DNA from: Clostridia bacterium
Lineage (GTDB): Bacteria; Bacillota; Clostridia; Christensenellales; Aristaeellaceae
Length of the DNA stretch: 64,000 nucleotides
Direction: 5' to 3'
Assembly (NCBI GenBank): GCA_017404985.1
Contig: JAFRBK010000016.1
Span: 1-64,000 of the forward strand
This document shows positions 48,590-56,787 of the stretch, piece by piece. Below the pieces are notes generated by a model. It did not search any database, was not told where the DNA came from, and was given only the letters and a program-made list of their open reading frames with translations. The position numbers were made by a program, and so were the translations under genes. Every line of letters starts with the position of its first letter. Within the stretch, counting starts at the first letter, position 1.

Positions 48590-49327
48590 TTACTCATTGA
48601 TCATATACGGCAGGAAATACCGCATCTGTTTAAACCACCAGGGCCAGTCATGGTTCACGTCAAAGCCCCAGAAATCGCACCAGGCATGAATTCCCTTTTC
48701 CCGGAAGATCCGCTCCAGGTTTTTCAGCGTCCGGACGCCGTCCTCCTCCCAGGCTCCCTGGCCGCAGCACAGAATCATCTTCCGTTCATTGTACAGCCTG
48801 ATCCAGGGATGGTCCGCCGGCATATTCGGCAGAAAACGTTCCGGGGAATTGTCGTACAATGTCGGATTCATCCAGCCGTCAAAGAAATAATCCGCGTCAT
48901 AAACGCCGGACAGGGCAATGACGCCCCTGAAGAGGTCCGGCCGACGCAAAAAAGTGATCACCGCATGGTCCGCACCCATGGAAAAACCCGTCACGGCCGG
49001 CGTCTGCGGGTTATATGAGCGGATCAGCGGGATCACTTCTTCTGTAATATAGCGGAAATACTGTTCCTGCCGCGCGGCGCGGAATTCATTGTCCCCTCCC
49101 TTGGGGGACCAGCTCTCCCTGTCCACCGTATCCACGACGAACAGCTGGATTTTGTTTTCTTCGATATAATCCGCCAGGTGGTGGATCATGCCGAAATCTT
49201 CATAGTTGTGGCACATGGAATCTTGTGTCGGAAATGAAAGAAACGGGGTTCCGCCCCGGCCGTAAATCATCATATGCATTTCCCGGTCCAGGTGTTTGCT
49301 GTAATGCGCTGTTTCTTCCCTGTTCAT
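48590..49327 (-). CDS. Alpha/beta-hydrolase esterase (esterase D / enterochelin esterase type)
   Basis: A 245-residue alpha/beta hydrolase without a signal peptide. The nucleophile elbow is GFSMGAD, and an acid and a His (FWGFDVNHDW) lie near the C-terminus. It belongs to the PF00756 (esterase, putative) group, which includes S-formylglutathione hydrolase, siderophore esterases and feruloyl esterases. AAGGGA precedes the ATG at 49327. It heads the esterase, ATP-grasp and CPBP operon. Confidence 0.85.
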   Translation of the reverse strand: MNREETAHYSKHLDREMHMMIYGRGGTPFLSFPTQDSMCHNYEDFGMIHHLADYIEENKIQLFVVDTVDRESWSPKGGDNEFRAARQEQYFRYITEEVIPLIRSYNPQTPAVTGFSMGADHAVITFLRRPDLFRGVIALSGVYDADYFFDGWMNPTLYDNSPERFLPNMPADHPWIRLYNERKMILCCGQGAWEEDGVRTLKNLERIFREKGIHAWCDFWGFDVNHDWPWWFKQMRYFLPYMINE

Positions 49328-49412
49328 AGTGTCCCTTTCAGTCTTCTGCCGGATCCGTTCCGCCTGCAGTGAAGACACTGCTTATTATGTCATATGTCCG
49401 GCTCCCGGTCAA

Positions 49413-49859
49413 TCAGATCACGTACAAATCCCATTCTCCCGAAAGATGGTTCCTGCATTCCTGTACGAATTCTGAAAGCGTCTTCTCTTCAGCAAAGCGG
49501 ATCAGCGAACGGTTCATCTTTTTCCATAAGCAGGCATCCACTGCGTCGCGCAGCCCGCGACCGTCCGTCTCTCCGGACGCATACTGTTCCTCCAGAATGC
49601 TGTTATCCAGCGCGTTCAGGATATCCGCGATACTGATCCGGTCCGCCGGGCGGGACAGCGTATACCCTCCCCGCAAACCTTTCTGCGCACGGATCAGGCC
49701 AGCCTGTTTCAGATGCGTCAGAATCTGTTCCAGGTATTTCTGGGATATATCCTGCCGTTCCGCAATCTCCGGCCCGGATACAGCGATTCCGTTCTCCGAA
49801 TACAGGGCAATATCCGTTAACGCCAGCATGCCGTATTCAACTCTTGTGGATACCTTCAT
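49413..49859 (-). CDS. Rrf2-family regulator, CymR-like, in the amino acid ABC operon
   Basis: A 148-residue Rrf2 protein: MKVSTRVEYGMLALTDIALY, ISQKYLEQILTHLKQAGLI as the recognition helix, and wing KGLRGGYTLSR. A single Cys (DACLWKKM) sits in the C-terminal part, so the three-Cys cluster site of IscR is absent. CymR, the Rrf2 regulator of cysteine metabolism in Bacillus, is of this type. It is the last gene of the ABC operon and most likely represses the promoter at 53146-53179. GGGGGGT precedes 49859. Confidence 0.85.
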   Translation of the reverse strand: MKVSTRVEYGMLALTDIALYSENGIAVSGPEIAERQDISQKYLEQILTHLKQAGLIRAQKGLRGGYTLSRPADRISIADILNALDNSILEEQYASGETDGRGLRDAVDACLWKKMNRSLIRFAEEKTLSEFVQECRNHLSGEWDLYVI

Positions 49860-49935
49860 AAAACTACCCCCCGTTATTCTCAGGTCCGCAGGAACAGGCG
49901 GCCGCATCCGGCCGCCTGTTCCATTCTTTCCTTGT

Positions 49936-50784
49936 TTACTTCGCCTGTCCGCCGCCTTCGAGTACCAGGCTTTCCTCATAATCCAGGCCGTAGGTATCCA
50001 CCAGCGTCGCTTCATAATCCGCATGGAAGAACTTTTCTTCCGCCAGGGCGATGATCTCCTCGTTGATCCAGGCCAGCAGGGTCTCATTTCCCTTGCTGAC
50101 CGCGGGCGCAATCGTGTCCTGGCTGCCCAGGGAAGGAATGCCGACCTCATAGCCCTCGTTCTCCAGCGCGAAGGCGATCACTTCCGTGTTGTCATTGGCC
50201 CAGGCAACCGCGCTCCCGTTTTCCAGGGCGGTCTTGGCGTTGGCATAGGTATCGTACTTCTGCAGTTGGATCTCCGGATTGTTCTTGATCAGGTAGTCTT
50301 CCGCCGTAGTGCCGGAAATGACGATCACCTGATCCTCCGCGCCGATCTCGGAGAGATCCCGGATCACGCGGCTTTTGGGGGAAACGACGCCCAGCGCCAC
50401 ATTCATATAGGGCAGCGCGAAATCAACTTTCTCGGCACGTTCCGCCGTCACTGTGAAGTTCGCCAGGATGATATCCACCTTGCCGGTTTCAAGGTATTCC
50501 ACCCGGTTCGCGGCTTCCGTGGAAACGAAATTGACCTCAACGCCCAGGTCCTTGCCGATCCGCCGGGCAAAGTAGACGTCATAGCCCTGGTATTCACCGT
50601 TCTCGTCCACATAGCCGAAGGGGTTTTTATCGGAGAAAACACCGATATTGATCTTTCCGCTCTCTTTGATCTCGTCCAGGGTGCGGTATACTTTTCCGCC
50701 CTCCGCGCCTGCGGATGCCAGGGAAGCCAGTGCCAGTACCAGAAGGACCAGAATCGCAGTAACTTTAATGGTAGCCTTTTTCAT
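49936..50784 (-). CDS. Amino acid ABC transporter substrate-binding protein (cystine-like)
   Basis: A 282-residue periplasmic-type solute-binding protein of the PF00497 group. Core: INIGVFSDKNPFGYVDENGEYQGYDVYFARRIGKDLG, then VEYLETGKVDIILANFTVTAERAEKVDFALPY. The signature RIGKDLGVEVNFV and VSTEAANRVEYL is close to cystine binders (TcyA/TcyJ). The signal sequence ends ASAGAEGG and has no lipobox Cys, unusual for a single-membrane Firmicute. It follows the ATPase gene by 44 bp and precedes Rrf2 by 76 bp. Confidence 0.85.
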   Translation of the reverse strand: MKKATIKVTAILVLLVLALASLASAGAEGGKVYRTLDEIKESGKINIGVFSDKNPFGYVDENGEYQGYDVYFARRIGKDLGVEVNFVSTEAANRVEYLETGKVDIILANFTVTAERAEKVDFALPYMNVALGVVSPKSRVIRDLSEIGAEDQVIVISGTTAEDYLIKNNPEIQLQKYDTYANAKTALENGSAVAWANDNTEVIAFALENEGYEVGIPSLGSQDTIAPAVSKGNETLLAWINEEIIALAEEKFFHADYEATLVDTYGLDYEESLVLEGGGQAK

Positions 50785-50828
50785 AATTCATTCTCCTTTT
50801 CGGGCCGGCGGCCCGTCGTTTTATTGTT

Positions 50829-51590
50829 TCAATCATCGGACTTCCGTGTCCGGGTGTATTCAAAGGATTGCAGGAAACGTTTTGCCAGTTCTGTCTTCGG
50901 GGATTCAAAAAATTCCTCCGGATCCGTATCGTCCTGGATCCTGCCGTCATCCAGCAGGATGATCCGATCGGCGACCGCCCTGGCGAACGGCATCTCGTGT
51001 GTCACAATCAGCATCGTCCGCTTGTTTTCCGCCAGCTGCAGGATGACTTCCAGCACTTCCCGGACCATCTCCGGATCCAGGGCCGCAGTCACCTCGTCAA
51101 ACAGCAGGATTTCCGGATGCATGCATAACGCTCTGACGATCGCAACCCGCTGCTTCTGGCCGCCGGAAAGCTGCCTCGGCAGGCTGTCCGCCTTGTCCGC
51201 AAGGCCGACGCGGGTCAGCAATGCCATTGCTTCAGCCTGAACCTCCTCTTTTGCTCTCTTCTGGGCCTTCATCGGCGCCAGCAGGATATTGTTCATCACC
51301 GTCAGGTGAGGAAACAGCTCGTAGCTCTGGAAGACCATCCCGATTTTCTGCCGGATCTGCGGCAGGTTCTTTGCTCCCGCGGTGATTTTCTGTCCGCGAA
51401 GCCGGATCTCTCCGCCCTGGATATCTTCCAGAGCGTTAATACATCGCAGGAGTGTGCTCTTTCCGCTGCCACTCGGCCCGACAATGACGATGACCTCTCC
51501 TTCATGAACCTGGAGGCTGACATCCTTCAGAACGGTCTGGCCGTCGTATTCCTTTGTCAGGTGCTCGATCGTCAGTACCGGTTCCGCCAT
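50829..51590 (-). CDS. Amino acid ABC transporter ATP-binding protein
   Basis: A 253-residue ATPase of the polar amino acid family (GlnQ/TcyC type): Walker A GPSGSGKST, Q-loop MVFQSYELFPHLT, signature LSGGQKQR, Walker B ILLFDEVTAALD (Val instead of the usual Pro), H-loop VTHEM. The ATG at 51590 is 4 bp downstream of the second permease's stop and has GGGGGTG upstream. Confidence 0.9.
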   Translation of the reverse strand: MAEPVLTIEHLTKEYDGQTVLKDVSLQVHEGEVIVIVGPSGSGKSTLLRCINALEDIQGGEIRLRGQKITAGAKNLPQIRQKIGMVFQSYELFPHLTVMNNILLAPMKAQKRAKEEVQAEAMALLTRVGLADKADSLPRQLSGGQKQRVAIVRALCMHPEILLFDEVTAALDPEMVREVLEVILQLAENKRTMLIVTHEMPFARAVADRIILLDDGRIQDDTDPEEFFESPKTELAKRFLQSFEYTRTRKSDD

Positions 51591-51594
51591 GGTT

Positions 51595-52269
51595 TCACCC
51601 CCATCGTTTTTCAAGATGTTTTGCCAGCAGGCTCACCGGCCAGCAGAGCAGGAAATAAAGCAGGAATACAGTCAGATAAACCCCGAAGGCAGCGTTCGGG
51701 CTGGCCTTTCGGTTTGCCTCGATGATCTGCTGGGCAACTTTCAGAATCTCCACCACGCCGACCATCAGCACAAGGCTCGTTGTTTTGATCATCCTCGTAA
51801 TCAGGTTGATGGACTGCGGAATCAGCCGCCTGACGGCCTGGGGCAGAATCACATACCGGTTTACCTGCGCCGGCGTCATGCCCAGTGCCATCGCGCTCTC
51901 GTACTGGATCTTCGGCACGCTTGTTACCGCTCCGCGGACCAGATCGCTCATTTCCGCCGTTCCCCACAGGGAAAAGACGATCACGGAGGACAATTCCCCG
52001 GAAAGATTCCAGCCGAAAGCCTTCGACGTTCCGAAGAATACCAGGAAAAGCAGAACCATCTGCGGCATGATATGGATGAACTCGAGGTAGCACCGCATCA
52101 CGCCCCGAAGAACCCGGTTCTTCCTGCTCACAAGCATGCCCAGGAGCAGCCCGAGCACCATGCTGATCGCAATGGAAACCAGGCTGATCTTCAGCGCCGT
52201 CCACATGCCGCCCATCAGGCGGGCGAAGTTCTTTCCCTTGAACAGCACTTCAACCCCCAAACTCTGCAT
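51595..52269 (-). CDS. Amino acid ABC transporter permease, second subunit
   Basis: A 224-residue permease of the HisM/TcyB type, with five helices and the coupling EAA-like loop ESAMALGMTPAQVNRYVILPQAVRR. AAAGGAGGG precedes the ATG at 52269, which overlaps the upstream permease gene by 20 bp. Together with the permease at 52250 it forms a heterodimeric pore. Confidence 0.88.
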   Translation of the reverse strand: MQSLGVEVLFKGKNFARLMGGMWTALKISLVSIAISMVLGLLLGMLVSRKNRVLRGVMRCYLEFIHIMPQMVLLFLVFFGTSKAFGWNLSGELSSVIVFSLWGTAEMSDLVRGAVTSVPKIQYESAMALGMTPAQVNRYVILPQAVRRLIPQSINLITRMIKTTSLVLMVGVVEILKVAQQIIEANRKASPNAAFGVYLTVFLLYFLLCWPVSLLAKHLEKRWG

Positions 52270-52909
52270 GCCGGGCCCTCCTTTCAAGCAGGCTTCCCAA
52301 CAATGAGACTGGGAGCAGGATTACCAGGTAAAAGGCAACCAGCAAGGCCAGGCACTCCGTCGTGTTGTAATACAGGCCGATCTGGTCCTTCGCCGTAAAC
52401 ATCAGATCCATCAGGCTGATTGCGGAGAATACGCTCGTTTCCTTCAGCAGGAAGATCACATTCGCCATGATGCCCGGAATACTGATTGCGAACGCCTGCG
52501 GCAGGATGACATACCGGAAGGCCTGCAAACCCGTCAGCCCCAGGCTTACCGCGCTTTCATGCTGGATCTTTCCGACCGCTTCCAGGCCGCTGCGGAATGC
52601 TTCCGCCATGTAGCTTCCGCCGAGAAAGGCCAGGCCAGCGATGCCGCAGGCTTCCGCGCTCGTCCGGATTCCGATCTTCGGCAGACCGTAGTAGATGAAG
52701 AACAGCTGGATCAACAGCGGCGTATTCCGGCTCAGTTCGATATAAGCCGAAACCACTGACCGAAGCACGGGGATTTTCAGCTGCCGGACCGCGCTGCAGA
52801 GCAGGCCGACAAGAACAGCAAACAGAATGCCGAGCAATCCGATGCGAACCGTCAGCAGCGCCGCCTTTTCGTAAAGCGGCAGCACTTTCTGAATATAACT
52901 CCAGTTCAT
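52250..52909 (-). CDS. Amino acid ABC transporter permease, first subunit
   Basis: A 219-residue permease, HisQ type, with five helices, the periplasmic SRNTPLLIQLFFIYYGLP segment and the EAA loop ESAVSLGLTGLQAFRYVILPQAF. It is the first structural gene of the operon, after the leader peptide and attenuator. GGAAAGGAAG precedes the start. Confidence 0.88.
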   Translation of the reverse strand: MNWSYIQKVLPLYEKAALLTVRIGLLGILFAVLVGLLCSAVRQLKIPVLRSVVSAYIELSRNTPLLIQLFFIYYGLPKIGIRTSAEACGIAGLAFLGGSYMAEAFRSGLEAVGKIQHESAVSLGLTGLQAFRYVILPQAFAISIPGIMANVIFLLKETSVFSAISLMDLMFTAKDQIGLYYNTTECLALLVAFYLVILLPVSLLGSLLERRARHAEFGG

Positions 52910-52935
52910 GCAGCTGACTTCCTTTCCGGGTCAGG

Positions 52936-52965
52936 AAAATAAAAACCGGGGCTTTACGCTCCCGG
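52936..52965 (-). terminator. Attenuator before the amino acid ABC operon
   Basis: On the minus strand CCGGG-A-GC, loop GTAAA, GC-CCCGG (52946-52965) is followed by TTTTTATTTT (52936-52945), a good intrinsic terminator 27 bp before the first permease gene. A second hairpin, CACAGC/GCTGTG (about 52986-53003), lies between it and the leader stop codon. Together they could make a translation-dependent attenuator. Confidence 0.65.
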
Positions 52966-53006
52966 GCATCTGGCGGCCGGCCGTCACAGCATCACCGCTG
53001 TGCGGC

Positions 53007-53111
53007 TCAAAGGTGCGCGGCAGATGAGCCGGAACCCTTCGCCATGGAACATGCCCGGGAGATCAGCATTCGACAACACATAGAACCTGCCATGGCAGCC
53101 TTCCTGAACAT
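53007..53111 (-). CDS. Short leader peptide with Cys-Cys, upstream of the amino acid ABC operon
   Basis: A 34-codon reading frame on the minus strand, too short for a usual gene, with AAAGGAG ideally placed before its ATG at 53111. The peptide reads MFRKAAMAGSMCCRMLIS and then RACSMAKGSGSSAAHL. Tandem Cys codons (12-13) and a third (21) would stall ribosomes when Cys-tRNA is low. It lies between the promoter and a terminator, in front of a transporter that fits cystine. No such peptide is known to me; the attenuation role is inference. Confidence 0.5.
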   Translation of the reverse strand: MFRKAAMAGSMCCRMLISRACSMAKGSGSSAAHL

Positions 53112-53145
53112 GCTCCGCACTCCTTTCCCTTGGTTGATGGATCGG

Positions 53146-53179
53146 AGTATATCATCATTGACCTACTATGTCAATAGGT
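53146..53179 (-). promoter_or_regulatory. Promoter and Rrf2-type operator of the amino acid ABC operon
   Basis: Minus strand TTGACA (53169-53174) and TATACT (53146-53151) are 17 bp apart. Two interleaved palindromes cover the -35 box: ACCTA-N9-TAGGT (53161-53179) and TTGAC-N7-GTCAA (53158-53174). The ACCTA/TAGGT form is seen at operators of Rrf2 proteins. A repressor bound here would block RNA polymerase. The rest of 52910-53240 holds the leader peptide, hairpins and attenuator. Confidence 0.7.
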
Positions 53180-53240
53180 ATTTAATGTTTTTTGCCTGTT
53201 TTTCTGAGATGCAACCGACTGGCCTTCTCCGGTGCAGAAA

Positions 53241-53525
53241 TCATATGATGCCCCTGCTCCACAGATACCCCAGGATCCCCGCCTGCAGCACCAGCAGCAG
53301 CGGAAAGAATACTCTGAAATACCAGTGTTTGGTCTTATGGCGGAACACAAACATTCCCAGCGTTCCGCCGAGCGCACCGAACAGGATTGCCGAAAGGAAA
53401 AGCACCTTTTCCGGCACCCTCCACTGCTTCTTCTGGGCACGCTGCTTGTCATAGCCCATCAAAAAGAAAGAAATGAGATTCATCACCACCAGTGCGCATA
53501 TAACAATGATTGTAGACGTCTTCAT
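53241..53525 (-). CDS. DUF1294 small membrane protein
   Basis: A 94-residue protein with three helices and the DUF1294 signature: LMGYDKQRAQKKQWRVPEKVLFLSAILFGALGGTLGMFVFRHKTKHWYF. The family has no known function. AGGAGGAGC lies before the start. It is transcribed toward the amino acid ABC promoter. Confidence 0.9.
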   Translation of the reverse strand: MKTSTIIVICALVVMNLISFFLMGYDKQRAQKKQWRVPEKVLFLSAILFGALGGTLGMFVFRHKTKHWYFRVFFPLLLVLQAGILGYLWSRGII

Positions 53526-53584
53526 CCTGTTCGCTCCTCCTGTTTTGTCTTAACCCAGCGGCAAAGAATCCGGAACTTCGGCCA

Positions 53585-54997
53585 TCACCGCCTCAGGTCC
53601 GGATTGCTGTGATAGTATGCTTCCTTATCCTGATACATTCGCTCGTCTGCTTTCTTCAGGGCATCCCTGATCTCCCTGGAATCCTGGATCACACAGCATC
53701 CTGCCGCGAAACTGACCTTCGGGAAACTGGAAGCCAGCCGTTTGATTTCCTCACATTTCTGATTGAGTTCTTCTTCCTCCCGGCCGAGGGTCAGAATCAT
53801 AAACCCATCGCCACCCGCCCGGTAAATCTCATCCCCGGCAAACACCTGCCTCAGAACAGCGGCCCCGTTCTTCAGCATACTGTCCCCTTCTTCGTGGCCG
53901 TACTGGTCATTGACCCTCTTCAATCCGTTCAGATCCGCGAAGACAACACCCAGCCGGTCAATCCTGTCCCTGCCTTCCCGGAGCTCGTCAATCCGGTTGT
54001 TCATTTCGTTCCGGTTCATAATGCCGGTCAGCATATCCATCGTGCTGAGTTCCCTCAGGCGGGACAGCAGGATGTAGTTGGCAATCTCGGAGGCGATGAA
54101 ATAGGTGCTCAGCTCAAGCGTTTCCTTAATCCGCAGGGTGTTGACCGTATCAAAATTGGTCGCCCAGATATAGCCGATCAGCTCCTCCCCGGACTTGAGC
54201 GGGAAAACAACGAGGCTCTGAACCTGGGATCTCAGCAGGGACTGATACCAGGCCGGGTTCCTTTCCCGGATATATTCCATATCCGCCTGGTCCTTCACAA
54301 TCAGGCAGTTGCTTCCGCCGATGGTGTCCAGCCATGACAGGGCCACATCATAGAAATCCGGCATCATATCTTTTCTCAGCTGGTCCAGATCTTCCGAAGA
54401 TTCGAGCGCCTCGCTGAGAATCCGGCAGGTTTTTTGCCTGGTATCCATCAGCAGGACCACACAGTTCTTGGCTTTGCACAGATCCCGAAGATCCAGGATC
54501 ACACTGTTCATTGTCTGCTCAAAATCGGATTCATCCTTTACGCCGCGCAGTTTGATACAGGTACTGAGAACATCCTGGGCAGTGTCCTGAGAAAGGCTGG
54601 CCATCTTTTCGGTTTCAGCCTGATGGGTCACCACCTGGGTATAGGTACAGTAATGAATATTCCCTTCGTGCCCGACAGGGAGCATATAGATATCAAACCA
54701 GAAGTCAAAGCGTTCCGGGTGGACATAGGTATGCATGGGTTTTTTCCGGACCGCGCAGTTATAGCAGAACAGCTCAAAATTCAGATCCTTCGGGATATAC
54801 TGTTCATAAAGGCTGTTCGGCTCAAAACGGGCCGCCTTCAGCTGCGGAACATCCGGGGATGGGTTTTCAATGGAATCAATATATGCCTTGTTCCCGGTCA
54901 CAATCCGGATTTCCCCGCAGGAACCATCTTCCTTTTCCTCCACCGACATGATGCAGGTCATCGCTTCAATCTGGTCCGCAAATTGCTTCAGGTCCAT
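53585..54997 (-). CDS. GAF-GGDEF-type protein with altered GGDGF site
   Basis: A 470-residue soluble protein. An N-terminal region (1-130) of PAS-like size, a GAF-like domain (about 145-310) and a GGDEF domain (about 315-465) with DMLTGIMNRNEM, FADLNGLKRVND and the active-site loop RAGGDGF. GGDEF is GGDGF here; the missing Glu is needed for catalysis in diguanylate cyclases, so the protein may bind GTP or c-di-GMP instead of making it. The start at 54997 has AAAGGTGGGG upstream. Confidence 0.87.
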   Translation of the reverse strand: MDLKQFADQIEAMTCIMSVEEKEDGSCGEIRIVTGNKAYIDSIENPSPDVPQLKAARFEPNSLYEQYIPKDLNFELFCYNCAVRKKPMHTYVHPERFDFWFDIYMLPVGHEGNIHYCTYTQVVTHQAETEKMASLSQDTAQDVLSTCIKLRGVKDESDFEQTMNSVILDLRDLCKAKNCVVLLMDTRQKTCRILSEALESSEDLDQLRKDMMPDFYDVALSWLDTIGGSNCLIVKDQADMEYIRERNPAWYQSLLRSQVQSLVVFPLKSGEELIGYIWATNFDTVNTLRIKETLELSTYFIASEIANYILLSRLRELSTMDMLTGIMNRNEMNNRIDELREGRDRIDRLGVVFADLNGLKRVNDQYGHEEGDSMLKNGAAVLRQVFAGDEIYRAGGDGFMILTLGREEEELNQKCEEIKRLASSFPKVSFAAGCCVIQDSREIRDALKKADERMYQDKEAYYHSNPDLRR

Positions 54998-55077
54998 CGT
55001 ACCCCACCTTTGTTGATTCCTTGCCACTTATCCTGTATATCATACCATATCCGGACGGAAGAAAAAAAGATGCCCAA

Positions 55078-56007
55078 TCATATTTCCCCAACCGCCAGCA
55101 GATTGTCTTTTCCCATACCGCACACATATGGATTGGAATCATACTGATAGCAGAAATCAAGAAAATCTTTCTTCTGCTTCGGATCCTTCATGATCTTTGT
55201 CAGGATTTCACGGGGAATTGTTCTCCCATAGGCGCCGGGACCCGAGAGATGAATGTTCTTCACACCATATCCGGACAGGGTTTTCTCCAGTTCATCCGGC
55301 ATAAACGTGTAGGTAATGCACCAGGGTGTTCCGCCCTGTTCATACTGGGCAATCTCTTCTTCTCCGCCCATCAGGCCATCCGCCAGCAGCTTTTCAGCGT
55401 TTTTTCTGTTAAAAGCAAATCCGCTGATCATCTGCTCCCTGTTGGCAACACACCATTGCACAAAGGGATCGTCAGCATTTTCATCCAGGAAAAACTGATT
55501 CTTCTGGATCGGATTTGCCAGATACGGCAACGAACCCAGCCTGCTGGACACACTGATCATGATACGTTTCTTGGCAATCCGCACCAGTTCGCCAATCACT
55601 TTGTTCTGATTGGGATACGTATAAGAAATCGGCGCATCAAATGATATAACAAGATCGAATTCCTTGTCCCGGTACGCACTCAGGTCTTCCAACGCGCCTT
55701 TGACAAAAGTAATCCTGTCGAGAACACCTTCCTGTTCCGCCGTCTCACGTGCTTTATCAATCATTGGCTGAGAAATATCAAAATGGGTCACATGGCAGCC
55801 CTGTTTTGCCAGAAGGATCGAGAACCGTCCGCTCCCGGCGCCGCCATCAAACACCGTATCAATCCCGTCCAGATATTCCAGCAGTTTTCGCTGAATATGG
55901 TCCTTCTGAATAATATCGTCCATATACGTCGCTTCCCTGCGGCTTTCCAGTTCACCCTTATCTGGAAGGTTCCACTGCCGTTCTGATATCTTCCGGCTGT
56001 AATCCAT
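55078..56007 (-). CDS. SAM-dependent methyltransferase, class I
   Basis: A 309-residue methyltransferase with the Rossmann motif VFDGGAGSGRFSILLAKQGCHVTHFDIS and motif IV-like LVISFDAPISY. The C-terminal 100 residues are an added domain. The substrate is unknown. The gene is monocistronic as far as can be seen; the flavin reductase-like gene lies 90 bp upstream in the same direction. Confidence 0.85.
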   Translation of the reverse strand: MDYSRKISERQWNLPDKGELESRREATYMDDIIQKDHIQRKLLEYLDGIDTVFDGGAGSGRFSILLAKQGCHVTHFDISQPMIDKARETAEQEGVLDRITFVKGALEDLSAYRDKEFDLVISFDAPISYTYPNQNKVIGELVRIAKKRIMISVSSRLGSLPYLANPIQKNQFFLDENADDPFVQWCVANREQMISGFAFNRKNAEKLLADGLMGGEEEIAQYEQGGTPWCITYTFMPDELEKTLSGYGVKNIHLSGPGAYGRTIPREILTKIMKDPKQKKDFLDFCYQYDSNPYVCGMGKDNLLAVGEI

Positions 56008-56096
56008 ATTCCTATTTCCCCCTATTTCATACCCATATCCGTTCTGTCAGTCTATCACTGCCGTAAGTCGGTGAAATAAACATTCCTTTCCTGGTG

Positions 56097-56756
56097 TCAA
56101 TATTCTCCCATATCAATCTTCTTCACGATTACGCCTGCGTAATCATGGTTCGTTTTCTCAATGTGTTCCGGGTTCAGCTGGTAATGGATATTATACAGAA
56201 GCCCCTTATCGCCGGTCCGGTCTGCCAGATATGCCTCATCGATGTGGGCCCCGACCACTTCCAGGCAGATCATTACATGATCGTCTCCCGGAACGATTTC
56301 TTTTTCCCAGACATATCTGCATTCCAGATTCATGAAACATTCCCGAACCATCGGAGCATTCACCCAGCCGGCCGGTTCTGCCGTCAGCCCGGCTGCACTG
56401 ATTTCATCTGTTTCCGCCTCATTGTGCCTGATTGTGGACATGCAGGCATCGTAGCAGTCTGCAGAAAAGAAGTTGATCACAGCCTCCTGCTTTTCTTTCA
56501 GCGTGCTGTATAGATGGCCGCCTTTATTCACGCTTCCGAGAATGGCATAATATCCCTTTCCATGATTTGCACTGGTAAAAACGGACCAGGACTGCATGCA
56601 GGCGTTTGTCAGTCCGTTTGCTTTATAGGTCGTTACCAGAAACATCGGAGACGGTACGGTTATCACAAACTCTTTCCAGCAAAACCCCCAGTCTCTCGAA
56701 ACATCAGCATAATTGCCCTTCATGGCTTCCGGCATTTCACGATAAGAATACTTCAT
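56097..56756 (-). CDS. Flavin reductase-like FMN-binding protein
   Basis: A 219-residue protein of the flavin reductase-like group (FMN-binding split barrel), with the N-terminal segment FVITVPSPMFLVTTYKANGLTNACMQSWSVFTSANHGKGYYAILGSV (quoted in part) and NIHYQLNPEHIEKTNHDYAG at the end. Members bind FMN or reduce flavins with NAD(P)H. The S66-type peptidase gene lies 31 bp upstream. Confidence 0.8.
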   Translation of the reverse strand: MKYSYREMPEAMKGNYADVSRDWGFCWKEFVITVPSPMFLVTTYKANGLTNACMQSWSVFTSANHGKGYYAILGSVNKGGHLYSTLKEKQEAVINFFSADCYDACMSTIRHNEAETDEISAAGLTAEPAGWVNAPMVRECFMNLECRYVWEKEIVPGDDHVMICLEVVGAHIDEAYLADRTGDKGLLYNIHYQLNPEHIEKTNHDYAGVIVKKIDMGEY

Positions 56757-56787
56757 TCTCCGACACCTCTTCGCTTTATTCTTCCTT

